In this document: in pieces, positions 10,080 through 23,075 of the stretch | Layout: each line of letters starts with the position of its first letter | How positions within the stretch are numbered: position 1 is the stretch's first letter | Assembly: GCA_028673005.1 (NCBI GenBank) | Contig: CM054114.1 | Coordinates: 12,761,516-12,825,515, forward strand | Length of the DNA: 64,000 nt | DNA from: Tanypteryx hageni | Lineage: Eukaryota > Arthropoda > Insecta > Odonata > Petaluridae | Reading direction: 5' to 3' | The notes under the pieces: generated by a model | The model's input: only the letters and a program-made list of their open reading frames with translations | Databases searched by the model: none | Told to the model about the DNA's origin: nothing | Translations under genes and position numbers: made by a program

Positions 10080-10735
10080 CGGCGGAGAGAGAAAGAGAGA
10101 GGGCGGAGAGAGAAAGAGAGAGGGCGGAGAGAGAAAGAGAGAGGGCGGAGAGAGAGAAAGAGAAGGCGGAGAGAGAGAAAGAGAGGGCGGAGAGAGAAAG
10201 AGAGAGGGCGGAGAGAGAAAGAGAGAGGGAGGAGGGGGAGAGAGAGAGGAGGGGGAGAGAGGGAGGAGGGGGTCGAGAGGGAGGAGGGGTAGAGAGGGGA
10301 GAGAGAGGAGAGGGAGAGAGAGGAGGGGGAGAGACAGAGGAGGGGGAGAGAGAGAGAGGAGGGGGAGAGAGAGAGAGGAGGGGGAGATAGAGAGGATGGG
10401 GAGAGAGAGAGGAGGAGGGGAGAGAGAGAGGAGGGGGAGAGAGAGGAGTGGGGGAGACAGAGGAGTGGGAGAGAGAGATAGAGGAGGGAGGAGAGAGAGA
10501 GGAAGGGGAGAGAGAGGAGGGGGGAGAGAGAGGAGGGGGAGAGAGAGGAGGGAGAGAGAGAGGGAGAGAGAGAGGAGGGGGAGAGAGAGGATGGGGGAGA
10601 TAGAGGGAGGAGAGAGAGGAGAGGGGAGAGAGAGGAGGGAGGAGAGAGAGATGAGGGAGGAGAGAGAGAGGAGGGGGAGAGAGCAAGGGGAGAGAGAGGA
10701 AGGGGAGAGAGGTGGAGGGAGGGGATCGGATCAAA
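10080..10735. repeat. Long purine tract with a 21-bp tandem array at its start
   Basis: 10,081-10,235 is about seven copies of a 21-bp unit, GGCGGAGAGAGAAAGAGAGAG, with small indels. From 10,236 it degrades into irregular GGAGGGGGAGAGAGA repeats up to 10,735. The plus strand is almost pure purine over some 650 bp. Frames of 82, 126 and 250 codons on the two strands arise from the repeat (R/E/G-rich or S/P/L-rich) and are not genes. Confidence 0.95.
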
Positions 10736-11104
10736 AAGGCTTTTCGTCCAATCGCCCTTCGCGAACGAACGGATAAAGGAGATTATAATGTAAACGCCTG
10801 GTCGTTGAAAATAACGCTCAATTTGAACTCGCCTTGTTGATTTTCATCGGGAGGCAATGGGTTCAACATATTTATAAATCTCTTCGGGCTTATATGCATA
10901 CCGCGTCTCCGGATTAATTTTTAGAGTCGAGACGGGCGCAGTGAGCCCGAATTTATTTGTAATACAACTCCTCCCGTGTCATGTTAAACGTGGCGAATGC
11001 GCCCAAACGCTTTATCGACTGGCGTTCGCATCTTGACGGCACCCGCAATGAAAACTGACCCTCTGACCTCGAAACTCATTCGAATAGGGATTATTCGCTT
11101 CCAT
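10736..11104. other. Unique sequence
   Basis: Mixed-composition sequence between the purine tract and the dispersed repeat. Nothing recognised. Confidence 0.55.
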
Positions 11105-11605
11105 CATCACCATTGTAACAAGATAGGAAGCTATACTCCATAAATGGAATGCACAGAGAATTCAAAGGCGTTTTTATGGGAAATACTTATGAAACGGCAC
11201 CGAAAGATTGGGCGGTTCTTCAATTTTGATCATCGAAACTATCTTAATGATGTGGTCTCTCGGATTTATTGTGGCAAATGCTGGTCTCTATCAGAATACA
11301 TTTTTTAATGTGTGCCTTGCAAATCATATAAGAACTAGAGAGAGAAAAGTAAGATATTTCATTGTTGCTTGACGTACGCCATTTAACGAGATACTAGTAT
11401 TTATTAAAATATTTGTGTGAAGTGGAAGTTCTAATTGATGGATGCAGTTCAAAATCACAACTGAGCGATAAATTTTAATAAGGATCATTCCCACGTAATT
11501 TAATTAAAATCCGTCCAGCGGTTTAGGAGATGAAAGTTACGACGGACGGACGGCCGAGACGTGCACATAACGCGTTCCGCTACTATCGCTTCGCTGTTAA
11601 TTAAA
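11105..11605 (+). repeat. Dispersed repeat family A, copy 1
   Basis: Shares an ordered series of blocks with 28,155-28,825 and, inverted, with 43,490-43,935: ACTCCATAAATGGAAT, TTTTTATGGGA, GAAAGATTGGGCGGTTCT, TGTGGTCTC(G/T)CGGA, CAAATCATATAAGA, CAGTTCAAAATCA, GTCCAGCGGTTTAGGAGATG, GACGGACGGACGG and CTATCGCTTCGCTG. The 3' part, a 'gtccagcggtttaggag' block followed by a GACGGACGG run, is reminiscent of the 3' tails of insect retroelements. I see no terminal inverted repeats. I cannot assign it to a named family. Confidence 0.8.
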
Positions 11606-12480
11606 GACGCCTATTTATGATAATGACGTGCTTAAAACAACATTATTAACGATACTTTCCAAGATGTTTTTCATCATCATCAGAAAGATGCGTTTCGCAA
11701 AATTTAAATTTGTGATGCATTTCACCCTTGAAAAGCATTCAATTTTTTGGAATATCTTAAAAGAATTTACCGAAATTGTGCAAACATATACACATGGCGA
11801 GTCTTGAACGTTAAAACCGGTAGAACGAAATAAATTTCATCATAATTTTTTTATGATCGTCGTGAAAAATTCAACGCACCAAAGTGTTTCGGCTAAATTA
11901 GCTGCTCGACCGTAGCACGAAACTGCAATTCTACTTTTGCAGCGTGTTTGTCGGGTCATGACCGCGCACGAGCGTCCACGTACACTTTTGTTCTCGGACG
12001 CCATGTACCGCAGCGCTTGCAAAAGAGGTCGCTAGGAGTCAGGAATTTAACCTGTCGCTCTCGAGCCCTGCCCGAGGGACCTAAAATGGGACTTGGTGGC
12101 GCACATACACATGCAAACACGGTTTGTCTGTCCTTTACAGAGGGGGGAGGCTGGACGAGGGCGTATGCAAATTTCGCTCGCAAACTGAGAGCGATGGGAG
12201 ACGGAAGGTGTATGTGACCGGGAGGAAGGCAGGGCAGGGAACAAACAAATGAAATATACATAACGAACACGGCGAAGCGGCGGAGGGGCAAAGCGGCGGA
12301 GGGACGATGCGGAGGATGAAGGGGGGAAGATTATGGGGGAGGATGGAGAGGGGGGGGTCAAGGGGGGATGGGAGGTGCGAAATTTGCCTTCGATGCAGGC
12401 AGGACTTATTCGATTCTGAATGTTTGTAATGGAGAGGAAATATTAGGAACTCGATTAAACCAAAAAAAATCCCCGACGCG
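11606..12480. other. Unique sequence with a G-rich patch
   Basis: 12,260-12,375 is G-rich and nearly purine-only (GGCGGAGGGGCAAAGCGGCGGAGGG, broken by ATGs). The minus-strand frames of about 100-134 codons over it are proline/serine-rich composition effects. Nothing else was recognised. Confidence 0.55.
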
Positions 12481-12486
12481 CGCGAC

Positions 12487-12745
12487 TTTATGTTTAACTT
12501 ATCTCTAGCTGTAAGAAGGAGCTTCCTTCTCACAAACAAGAAAATAAATTTAGAAACAAGGAAGAAATTAGTAAAATGCTACATATGGAGAATAGCTTTT
12601 TATGACGCAGAGACGTGGACGGTAAGGAGAAAGAGGGGAAAATATTTAGAAAGTTTTGAGATGTGGGTATGGAAGAGGATGATAAAAGTGAAATGGACAG
12701 AGAGGAAGAGAAACGAATAAGTATTAGAAATGGTCGTTCATTTCA
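12487..12745 (+). pseudogene. RTE-like LINE fragment, C-terminal reverse transcriptase block
   Basis: The frame reads SLAVRRSFLLTNKKINL, ETRKKLVKCYIWRIAFYDAE, TWTVRRK, LESFEMWVWKRMIKVKWTER, KRNE, stop, VLEMV. It matches the conserved block ahead of the C-terminus of RTE-type reverse transcriptases (L-R-K-x-L-V-K-C-Y-x-W-x-x-A-x-Y-x-x-E-T-W-T, F-E-M-W-x-W-x-R-M, N-E-E-V-L). The stop replaces the second glutamate of NEEVL. The fragment is short and cut on both sides. It is more conserved than the relic at 7.9 kb, so it was probably inserted separately. Confidence 0.87.
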
Positions 12746-14379
<1,634 letters not shown>

Positions 14380-14460
14380 TGGAATCTCAAAATAATTACA
14401 GACGCTGAACAAATCGCAGTTCGCACCACTTATTTAAATCTAATTCTCTTCTCGCCACAG

Positions 14461-14541
14461 GAGGGCAACGTAACAACATTCAGCAGCAAGATAAAGAGAT
14501 CGGAGGAGCGCAACACTAGCCCAGAGGATTGTCTCTCTTAG
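14461..14541 (+). CDS. Candidate 3'-terminal coding exon (unconfirmed)
   Basis: A pyrimidine-rich run ending CTCTTCTCGCCACAG (to 14,460) is a good 3' splice site. It is followed by 26 codons in phase 0: EGNVTTFSSKIKRSEERN and TSPEDCLS, then TAG at 14,539-14,541. The other two frames after the AG close almost at once. An AATAAA lies at 14,872-14,877, about 330 bp downstream, a plausible polyadenylation signal. The peptide is charged and serine/threonine-rich, as C-terminal tails often are. I do not recognise the protein, and a chance match remains quite possible. Confidence 0.3.
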   Translation, partial: EGNVTTFSSKIKRSEERNTSPEDCLS

Positions 14542-14880
14542 CGGAGTGGGCGGAAGAATCTTTGCGTTGGAGGGAACTAGAGAAAGAGAGAGAGAGGGAA
14601 GGTGAGATAAGCACTTCCAGGAAGCAATGTTGCATATGCAGATTAAAGTCTTCTTTGCTCAGAAGGAATTTCTAAGCAACCCGAACCATTTGGATCTCGC
14701 TGTCAAACTTAGTTTACCCAAAGAGAAATATTAACCCTTAATTGGAGTATTTCGATTATTAGGTTATTCGAGTAACTTGCACAGTAAAGTATTATAAAAA
14801 TGCTTTATAAAAACAAACTGACTGCTAGTTATATTTTTTGAACCTTTATTATGATTATTATTCAACGCTTTAATAAAAGA
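14542..14880. other. Possible 3' untranslated stretch, otherwise unique sequence
   Basis: If the exon at 14,461 is real this would be its 3' untranslated region. It has a GA run at 14,580-14,600 and becomes AT-rich toward the AATAAA at 14,872. No other feature seen. Confidence 0.3.
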
Positions 14881-14908
14881 TTGCCCGGTTCCAGGTTCCC
14901 GTGGCGGA

Positions 14909-14941
14909 ACCAAGGGGAAGGGGGGGATCGCCCTCCCCTTG
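14909..14941. repeat. 33-bp palindromic hairpin
   Basis: CCAAGGGGAAGGG on the left pairs with CCCTCCCCTTGG on the right around GGGGATCG, with one unpaired base. The context (GTGGCGGAACC just before, GGACGACCCC just after) looks like the GC-rich end of a MITE, but I cannot find a matching second end. Confidence 0.6.
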
Positions 14942-14945
14942 GACG

Positions 14946-17900
14946 ACCCCATTGCCCTCCACTGGGTGCATTCTTAAATTCATTCCGCGCAACATTCCTT
15001 GTTTCTACACTGAAGATTAAGTCTGTATGACAAGGGAAAGAACGATTCTGGTGGGGATAGGGATTTCCAAAATGTATGGTCGTCGGCAGAGTCGGAATCA
15101 AGAGTGGTGAGGGGCAATTGGGAAGTTTCTGAATCTGTCGCTGCCAGGTTCTAATCAATTCGTCGTGGCTAATTCATCAAAGGGAGATTTTGACGCTTAC
15201 GAGTTCGTTGTCCGCAGGTTTTTCATAACGCATTTTTATTTGGTTGAATGAGATTCGGTTGAAAAAAGTACTCAATATCGTGAAAGAGGTAAGATATTTT
15301 CTTCCTTTTTGCATGTACGAGTTCCGTTGTAAGTTCGGAACGAAGGTCAATATCTCAGCCGTTTCTTCAGCCAGTTCAACCAAATTTGGTAGGATTGCTG
15401 TAATTTTATAATAAAATGATCTAAAACAATATAGTTTGATTAAAAATCCCGTTTTAAATGGGGTAATTAATATTTTTTTTAAATATCGATCTCCTAGACC
15501 CAGAATGGAGTTCCCGAATGCACATCGCATGAGGATCAACGGCCTCGAGAGTTTCCGATTGTTGAATAAATAAAATTCACACATCGGAAATGGGCCGATT
15601 GTTTTTCTCACCAGAGCCACTAAATAAATTCCATTCCACGCTAGTCTTATTCTTTCAATGTTAAAGCGACATCGACCGCAACCAATGGGTGCGCTGGCGA
15701 ATGGCCTTCGCATCCGAAAAAGCGAACGTCGCGTCGCGCGTTTCGCGGTATTCCGCCAAATCAATGTCTCTGTCTAGCTTTTTCACAGCCGTTCTGGAAG
15801 AGACGGGCATGCCTCGTTCGTCTCACTCCGTCTCGCCCTCCGACGTGCGAGAAGACACCACAGGAAATGGAAGCGGCGGAATAAAGAGAAGAATTTGGGC
15901 CGTCGCCATGGCGAGGGAGAGAGTGGGAGAGCGAAGGAAGACGGGAGGCCAGGAGGCGAGATAGAGAGAATGGGGAAGGAGGGGAGCCTTCGCTCATCTG
16001 CTCGAATAGGGAAGAAAGGGTTCAGGGGAAGAGGCGAAAGTGAAAGGGATTTCGAAGATTCATTTCGTCGCAGAAAACAAACGTCATTTCGCTTGGTGTC
16101 GAACCAATCGAAAAAGACTGAAACAATGAAGCGGAGAAATTTTCCTCTCTCTCTCTCTCATAAGTGTTCGCACCGAATTCGAAAAGGAGTGCTATAATTA
16201 AAAAAAGACCAAAATGATGAACGGTTTTGCGACGAATTGAGATATTTTTTGGAGGAAGTTTCGAGCGTTGCGTTGGGCAACAGTTTTGGGGAAGAGAATG
16301 GAAGCGAGAAATCATTGCACGTGCGTGGTGGGAAGAGATATAAGAGGCGCGACGAGGAATGACTGCGGCGAATTTGGAGACGAAACGGAATTTGGGAGGA
16401 GGGTTGCAAAAGGTGTGTGGATCGGAATGATATGCTCAGAGGAAGAGCGATTCAGAATGGCGTGAAGCGTCAGAAGAAAAGTGTGGAGGTGATTCGAATT
16501 AATAGTTGAATGTAATTTTCCAAAAGTTACTTTAAAATTTGTACGATTTGAAATCCATTTATTAAGAACCTCTTCGCAGAACACTACGGGCCATACGATC
16601 AGAGATACGATATTTTTTTTATCGGGACAGAAGGAATTTCGCCAGTCACAGCCACGCCGACAGCTATGTGGAATACTTTTGCGAACACCAATGAATTTTT
16701 CTTTAATTATGTTATCCAAACGTGAAAATGCCTATTATATATTTGCGATGAGTTTTTTAAAAGAAATTGAACGATAGATTATTCACGAGTTAATCGAGTG
16801 GGGTAAATGCGAATTATGGGTAATTGAAAACAGAATAACATTTCACAACCGCTGCGGTTGTATTACTATTATATTTAGTTCTTTTTTATTTTAATTTGAG
16901 ACCAAGGAGGAATTCTTTCCACATTTATACATCGACGTTGTCTCCGAAATTAGTTGTTAATTATCGAACTAAGCATTTTTGAAACTATGCATTTTATTAC
17001 TTTTTAACATAAAAAATAGGAAGAATATATTACCAATATATAATGAGATAAGCACGAAAAAATTGGGAAATTCTTAAATCTCTCAAAAACAGTACATCCG
17101 CCTTCAATTATCTCACTCGGCCCATCTACCTCCTAAAATTTGTATCCTCAATTACGGATCATCTTATTTGTTTATGCTTCTGAAAATCTATCTTCCATCT
17201 CGTAAGACTCATTAGCTACATATATTTAGAAGAAGCAAGATAATACAAATGTCGCCAGTTAGGATCCGTCCAAATGTCGTCTTCGCTCACGCGGTAGGCA
17301 ATCTGGATTTCAGCGATCAAACAAATGGCGAATAAATAAACTCCTCGTTCGAAAGTGCAAAAATGCGTGTTCCTGTTTGCTCAGTGGTCGAACAAAAAAA
17401 GGAAAAGGATTTGGGAGAAGAACGATTCCATCGCAAAGAAATCTTGGCGAGCGCGGCGGCTTCGAACGTCAAAGATCGGACGGAAATCAAATATATTTTT
17501 AAGGATCGAACCATTCGTCAAAGTCTTATTGCGGTCACGTAAATCCCGGTTAATGTGGACGAATCCCCAAACGGGAATCCGAACGAATTTCGACGGCCGT
17601 TGTCTCCTTAGTATTCTTCTGCCAAGTTGGAAGCGATATGGTCATAAATACGCGACCAATGGTCATCACGTATGGTTAGAGATAAATAATGCGAAAAAGG
17701 CAGAGAAATCTATGCAAACAAAAAACAATTTTGTGTATCTTTTTCATTTGGATGAAAATTTTATTATGTCCACTAAAATTAAGTAAATAAAATATTTATC
17801 CTCAAATTTATTTATTTTTGTATACTGTCGAGCCTCAATAAAAATTGATCCTCTATAACTGACTAAAAGAAGATACTTTTGGTCTCCATTGGCTTACATA

Positions 17901-19774
17901 AAATTTAAATTATAGCCCATTGTTGCTATAGCTTGAATTTTTTGTCTTTCCCACAAATTCTAGACTCATTGTCAGACGTACAAACACGCCCGAGGCTTAC
18001 ATATAGGGCTAAATAACTAAGAAGAGACTTCGAGAGGAAGCAATAATAACAACCTCGTGAAGACAGAACTTTGAATAGGACAAAAACGTCCAATGACGAT
18101 GACGAAGAATCCGCCGGATAAAAACGAGGATATAAAAGCGTCTCCTTCCACACTTAAAACCATCCATTTCTCATCGTCGACAAGTCAAATTATCATATAA
18201 GGAGCGAGCAGGAATTGCAACGAGCCGGACGAAACAATGCGGGAGAGAGATAGGCGGGTTCTACGTATATGGCGAGTCCTTATTCAGTCGGCGTGCACCA
18301 TAGGCACCCTCTCGCGAAGCTGCTCAAAGCGGTTAAAGACGCTCGGCGCCAAACCACTCCCACCCTAATCTTCGAATACTTGCTTTCCCGCCCGCCTGCC
18401 CCCCCACGACCCAGCCCTCGTCCCTTTCCTATGCTACAAAGCCGACCGTAAGCCACCCGTACAACACTCCCCCCAATTCCCCCGCTCACTCGCGCGCCAT
18501 ACATCACTGCCAAAAACCCTGCTTTTGTCTTCTCTACCTGCGGGTACTCGCAGGCAGAGCCGGCTCCGCCCCCCGCCTAGTGAAGGATGGCCCTGTACGC
18601 AGAAAGGCATTACGTTTTGAGTGAAGGGTGCAGCGCACGTGTGGTGGGGAAGGTGGGCACCCGCATTATCGTTTTTGGCGGAGGCAGGAAGGCGGAGGTG
18701 GTGTCGCTCCCCCCCACGCCCCTTCCCAACCCCCTCGCAAACAGTTGACGAACCGCCTCACGATACCGGAGGGAGGCAGAGATAGGCGCTCAGGTGCCAC
18801 TCCGTTTAGCGTGACGTGCGCCCTGTTATTGTCTCTCCTAGTTACGGTCCGTTTGTCCTCTTCACAAAGCAATCTTGCTTCAGATCGAATGGCTTTTCGT
18901 GCGAGGGTGCCAGATGTGCGCCCGGGAAAATACGCTTCCCTCGTATCCATCACGCGCTCTGAAATGTATCAATTTTTTCTTTTGGGGAGGAAACAGACGT
19001 GTGCGAGAATGCGAGCTCTTGAAGATTCGAAACGACTTTGCCGAATATTTTTCCATATCAGAGGTGCAACCAACCGTCTGTAATTTCTTTGTTTAAAAGG
19101 ACGCGCCGTCGAAATATTCGCGATTGCGTGCAAAATGAAAGAGCGTTGAGGTCGAGGTGACTCCCGAAGCCGTTCGAAAAGACACTCCTCTCAGATTGGC
19201 AACAATAGTTAACGGCGGTTTCGGTTCGGAGAAGAAAGAAAGAGTTTTGTAAAATTTTAGCGTCCAAAAATATCGAGCTTGTATCGATGACGTAATTACA
19301 AATGTGATCGGAAGGTGGTCACCTGCAAATAGCACTATAGCACACTTGCGCGTCCATGTTACTGTTCGTATTTGACTGTGCCTTCATTCTTTCCCTCCGC
19401 CAGTCACGCTGACGACGCAAGCAGCTGGAAATCCGAATAAATTAAACTCCTGATCGCTGAATTTTATTTCTGAACCGTTCCGACGTCCTGAGACGATACG
19501 TTTCCCGCTGAACTCCAACCGACGCAATGCGTGGCAGTCACGAATGCAATGTGACAGCGGAATCCTTCAAATGGAACGAACCGTCTGAAAACGACACACG
19601 TCCTTTCTGCACAAATGACGTGAAACTACACGGAGAGCGGCATGTGCTCACGAAAAATTCCGCCATAACATGAAATGGAAATTCGCCGAATAGCTTAACA
19701 CTGATGAAATCTTTGATATTTCGGAGGCGATTTAGTCATGCTATTTAAGAAACAGTATGAATTAAAAGGCAGTA
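14946..19774. other. Long unique stretch with no recognised gene
   Basis: Mixed sequence. The longest frame is 195 codons on the minus strand (15,177-15,764), with no domain, no repeated pattern and no splice support. Other 100-150-codon frames (16,312-16,719 minus; 17,355-17,786 plus; 18,628-19,083 plus) are likewise unrecognised. A TATAAAAG at about 18,130 lies about 30 bp upstream of ordinary sequence without a clear initiator. 18,270-18,800 is CpG-rich. Confidence 0.5.
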
Positions 19775-20096
19775 CAGTAAAGTCTCGACAATCAGAGCTC
19801 CGCTAAATCGGAGATCGTGTTGTTAGAGACATCGCAGCGAAAACAGACGTATGGCAAAGAAACAAAATACTTTCGATGGTTATTTCATCGTTAATTTGCT
19901 ATGCGTGTTTTATTATTGTGTTATTTCCCAAGGATGATTAATTTTTTTGAAACTGTCTTTACTAATAAATATATCTAAATACAAGTATATATTTTTTATT
20001 TTATAACTTTATATTTAATTAATCCGTATAATCCGAGTTATCAATAATCCGAGATGGCTTTGATCTGGTTTACCTCGAATTATCCAGACTCTACCG
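19775..20096. mobile_element. Non-autonomous pogo/Tigger-like element, 322 bp
   Basis: The left end CAGTAAAGTCTCGACAATC and right end GAATTATCCAGACTCTACCG are inverted copies of each other with a few changes. Both sides carry TA (19,773-19,774 and 20,097-20,098), the target duplication of Tc1/mariner/pogo elements. Repeated AATCCGAG/AAATCGGAG blocks near the ends are typical of Tigger-like families. The centre is AT-rich with no transposase. Confidence 0.88.
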
Positions 20097-22870
20097 TATT
20101 ATTTAAACTTTCGTTAAAAAATTGTGACGGACGTTTTGAATTTATCGCAATAGCACACTCCGCTCGCAATCTCGATTGAAACAATTTTGTGGCAGTGTGT
20201 GTCATCAATCCAATAAACGCGCGAACAAATGGAACCGATCTTCACGTTTCCAATTTCGTTTCACCGGAATATCCGGGAAGACTTTCCGTGTCCTTCCGCA
20301 GCGCAGCGGTTCAATGAATGACCGAACAGCGGAGGTTTCGTGAAAATCAGCGAAACGGCGGTCGCGCCATCCGATGTATCGCATCGAAATGATTTCGCCG
20401 CTTCGAAACCCTTTTCTCGTTTTCCCACGTCACCACGAAACGAGGCGCGTCACACACCTCTTAACAAACATCCCCCCCTCCACTCACCCTCCCCCCTGCT
20501 CTACCTATTCATCGGCGCTTCCTTTCAACGCATCCGAAACACAACATCGATTTTCATTTGTCTTCCGCTCGGCCGTCATGGCGTGTTTAGAACGTGCGAT
20601 TACTCTTCCACGACCGCATCGAATCTTACTTTCCGGCGGCGTCTCGCGTCGAATTGCATGCATAATTCCCTTCTTTTTTTCCTCTCTCGCGGGGAGGCCG
20701 GTAGAGGGGGTGGGGGGGGGGGGAGAATGATGCTTAAGAACAGCGGCGAGGTGGAGTGGAGATGGGAGGGTAGAATGGAGTGAGTCTATCCGTGTGAGCG
20801 GAGCGTGAATATCTCGAAGAGACAATGCCGAGTTGTGTCCGTAACCCTCGAGGGAGAAGGACGGAGTTTGCATCTTATTTTCTTATGGTATGGAAGATGA
20901 GATAAGATCCGGACGCAGCACAAGGGTGGAGATATATATAAACGTGAAAGGATTTAAAGCGGTAGGAGGAGCCTGAGGGAAGGGCGGGAGGGAGAGAGGG
21001 GGAGGATAGTGAAGAGAGGGAGGAGTGAGAGAGAGAGGTTAGAGAGAGTGGAAGGGGGCGCTTGGTGATGCGGAAGGAGAGGAATTTAAAGAGATTTGAG
21101 AAGAGTGAGAGAATGTGCGTGAGGGTTTTCAGGAATTCGTTTTTTATCCATTTCTTTTCTTTTTTAGAGATAAGAGCGTGGAATTTTTTTCCGGGATTGT
21201 TAAGCAGCGTGCGTCCTTCTTTGATGATTCGAAACGCCTTGCCGGTTTCGGAAGGGGGTAAGTTTTCTGTTTCCATGGGCCCAGCAGTTAGCTAGGATAC
21301 ATCTCATGAATATTTGAAGTTTAAGTTTATTGCCGCAATATAGTGGCCTTCTAAATAGCTCGGGTTCGTGCTTTGCCGCCCAAGAGGAGATTTCCCGGAG
21401 GAAAACCGCAAATCAATGAATCTCTTGCGTTAGTTTTCATAGATTTTTCTTAAGCAACACTTTTTACTGCTTTCGCTTTTAAAAAGTTTATGTTTCTTTA
21501 AAGAATATTTCATATCGAAGAAGGAGTAAAGGGAAATAAGGTGGAAATTTCCAATTTTAGTATCGATGATACTTTTCACCTTCATTGAAACTTTTAAAAT
21601 CCATTCAGGGAGACACGTTTAGTATTGTCGATTCACGAACAGTTTATAAAGGAATAAAATTCTAGGAAGCATAAGACGTCTTGCTCGCCATTCAAGTATC
21701 TATCTACGCTCTCTCCGAAATCCATTCCGAGTGAATTCTGAGAAGCGAGCTGTCTTCCAAAGTCGTGAAGGAAAGGCTACGATGGTGGAGTCCTATGTAA
21801 CACGTTATTGTAATCCAAAGTCAAGGCGTCGGGAACAATGTAACGCATAAGTTATAACCTTCCCATTCATCGAATTCGTCAATGGGTCTCAACTAAGTCA
21901 TCAGTTATACGATTCATTAGGCATTCGCGACAAGATCCCTCTCTATCTATTTAGCATTCCGTTCGCCGCTCCCCCCTCCCCCCATCTTCCCATTACCACC
22001 TCCCTCCCTCTCCTATCCTCCAACGTCGTAAACCATTTGCGAAATAGGTCGATTTCGTCACCACTTCGATACTGCCACCATCTCCGGGCGAGAAAATGAA
22101 ACGCCGTCGCATCTTTCAAAACAACTTGACGTCTCGAGGTCTTTATCCTCGCATCGACCAAAAAATCTCTTAAAACTAGAGAGAGAGGTGAGAGAAAGAG
22201 AGAGAAGAGAGAGAGAAGAGAAAGATTGCGTCACCGGCAGAGGCCGTCTCTTCTTTCGCGATTCAGGAAAGAGAACCTTCCCCCACCCACCCCTTACCAT
22301 ACCATCCTCCCTAAACCCATTTATTTATCCCCATATTTGCTATTCCTGCGCAGGTTAAACGGCGATGAAATATGCATCCGCATTTAAGCTTCCATCCTTT
22401 CTCCCTCCCTCCTATCTCCCTCCATCTCCCCCTCCTCCCCTAACCCTCTCGCGCCCTACCCGTCTCCAGCGATCCATGTAAATTAATCATTGGCGTGTGT
22501 CATACATATTTCCATCAGCGATGTATGAGTTTAGAGCGGTCGTCGGTGGGCGGTAACGCGGGCGTTTGAGCGCTTAGGGCGTGGGGGAGGGGGAAATGGG
22601 GTGGGGGAAGGAAAAGGGGAGGGGGAAGGGAAATGGGTAGGGGGTGGAGGGAAGGGTAAGGGAAGGAAGCGAGGCGTGCAGAACACGGATGCACGGCGTA
22701 TAATATCACTTTTGCGTGTACGACTTGCGTCAGCACGGGATATTTGATCGGAGCAGGGTGAGAGGGCGTGGGAGGGGAGCGAAAAAGGAAGAGAGGGAGG
22801 AGAAAGGAGGGGGCTAAGAGACAGGAAATGGTTTGGGAGGGAGAAAGGGGAAGATATAGAGGTCGGCGCG
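20097..22870. other. Unique sequence interrupted by purine and pyrimidine tracts
   Basis: Notable tracts are a 12-G run at about 20,712, a GA tract at 20,975-21,062, CT tracts at 21,968-22,020 and 22,375-22,450, an AGAGAG tract at 22,180-22,230, and a G-rich tract at 22,565-22,665 and 22,755-22,860. 20,200-20,650 is CpG-rich. A GGGGGTAAGT at 21,251-21,260 resembles a splice donor, but no convincing exon precedes it. Frames up to 147 codons have no recognised domain. Confidence 0.5.
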
Positions 22871-23040
22871 AGATGAAAAAGAATAGACAGACGTTAAATT
22901 TTTGAATGTCGTTCGCTTGAGCCCAGTGCCGTCCGTGTAAAGGTCAGGCCATTCACGGGAATAACGACCAATAAAAAAATTCCATCGCATAACATTAATA
23001 ACGCAAACTTCAGCGGCGTGTTTAAGGGGAGACATCTACC
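22871..23040. other. Unique sequence
   Basis: Nothing recognised between the purine tract and the B-box-like site. Confidence 0.5.
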
Positions 23041-23075
23041 CGCGGCCGGGTTCGAATCCCGCCAGAGACAAACGG
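23041..23075 (+). promoter_or_regulatory. B-box-like site, possible tRNA-derived SINE relic
   Basis: GCCGGGTTCGAATCCCGCC holds a GGTTCGAATCC B box with a four-base T-arm stem. A full tRNA is not supported: the 3' acceptor strand after it (AGAGAC) has no partner at the right distance upstream. It could be a decayed tRNA-derived SINE or a chance match. Confidence 0.3.

Noticed and set aside
9982..10734. 250-codon minus-strand frame
   Set aside because: It is the reading of the GA repeat and its 21-bp units. Composition, not coding, keeps it open.
15177..15764. 195-codon minus-strand frame outside simple repeats
   Set aside because: No domain, no signal of splice sites and no compositional periodicity. 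Kept only as a note because its length is unusual for this base composition.
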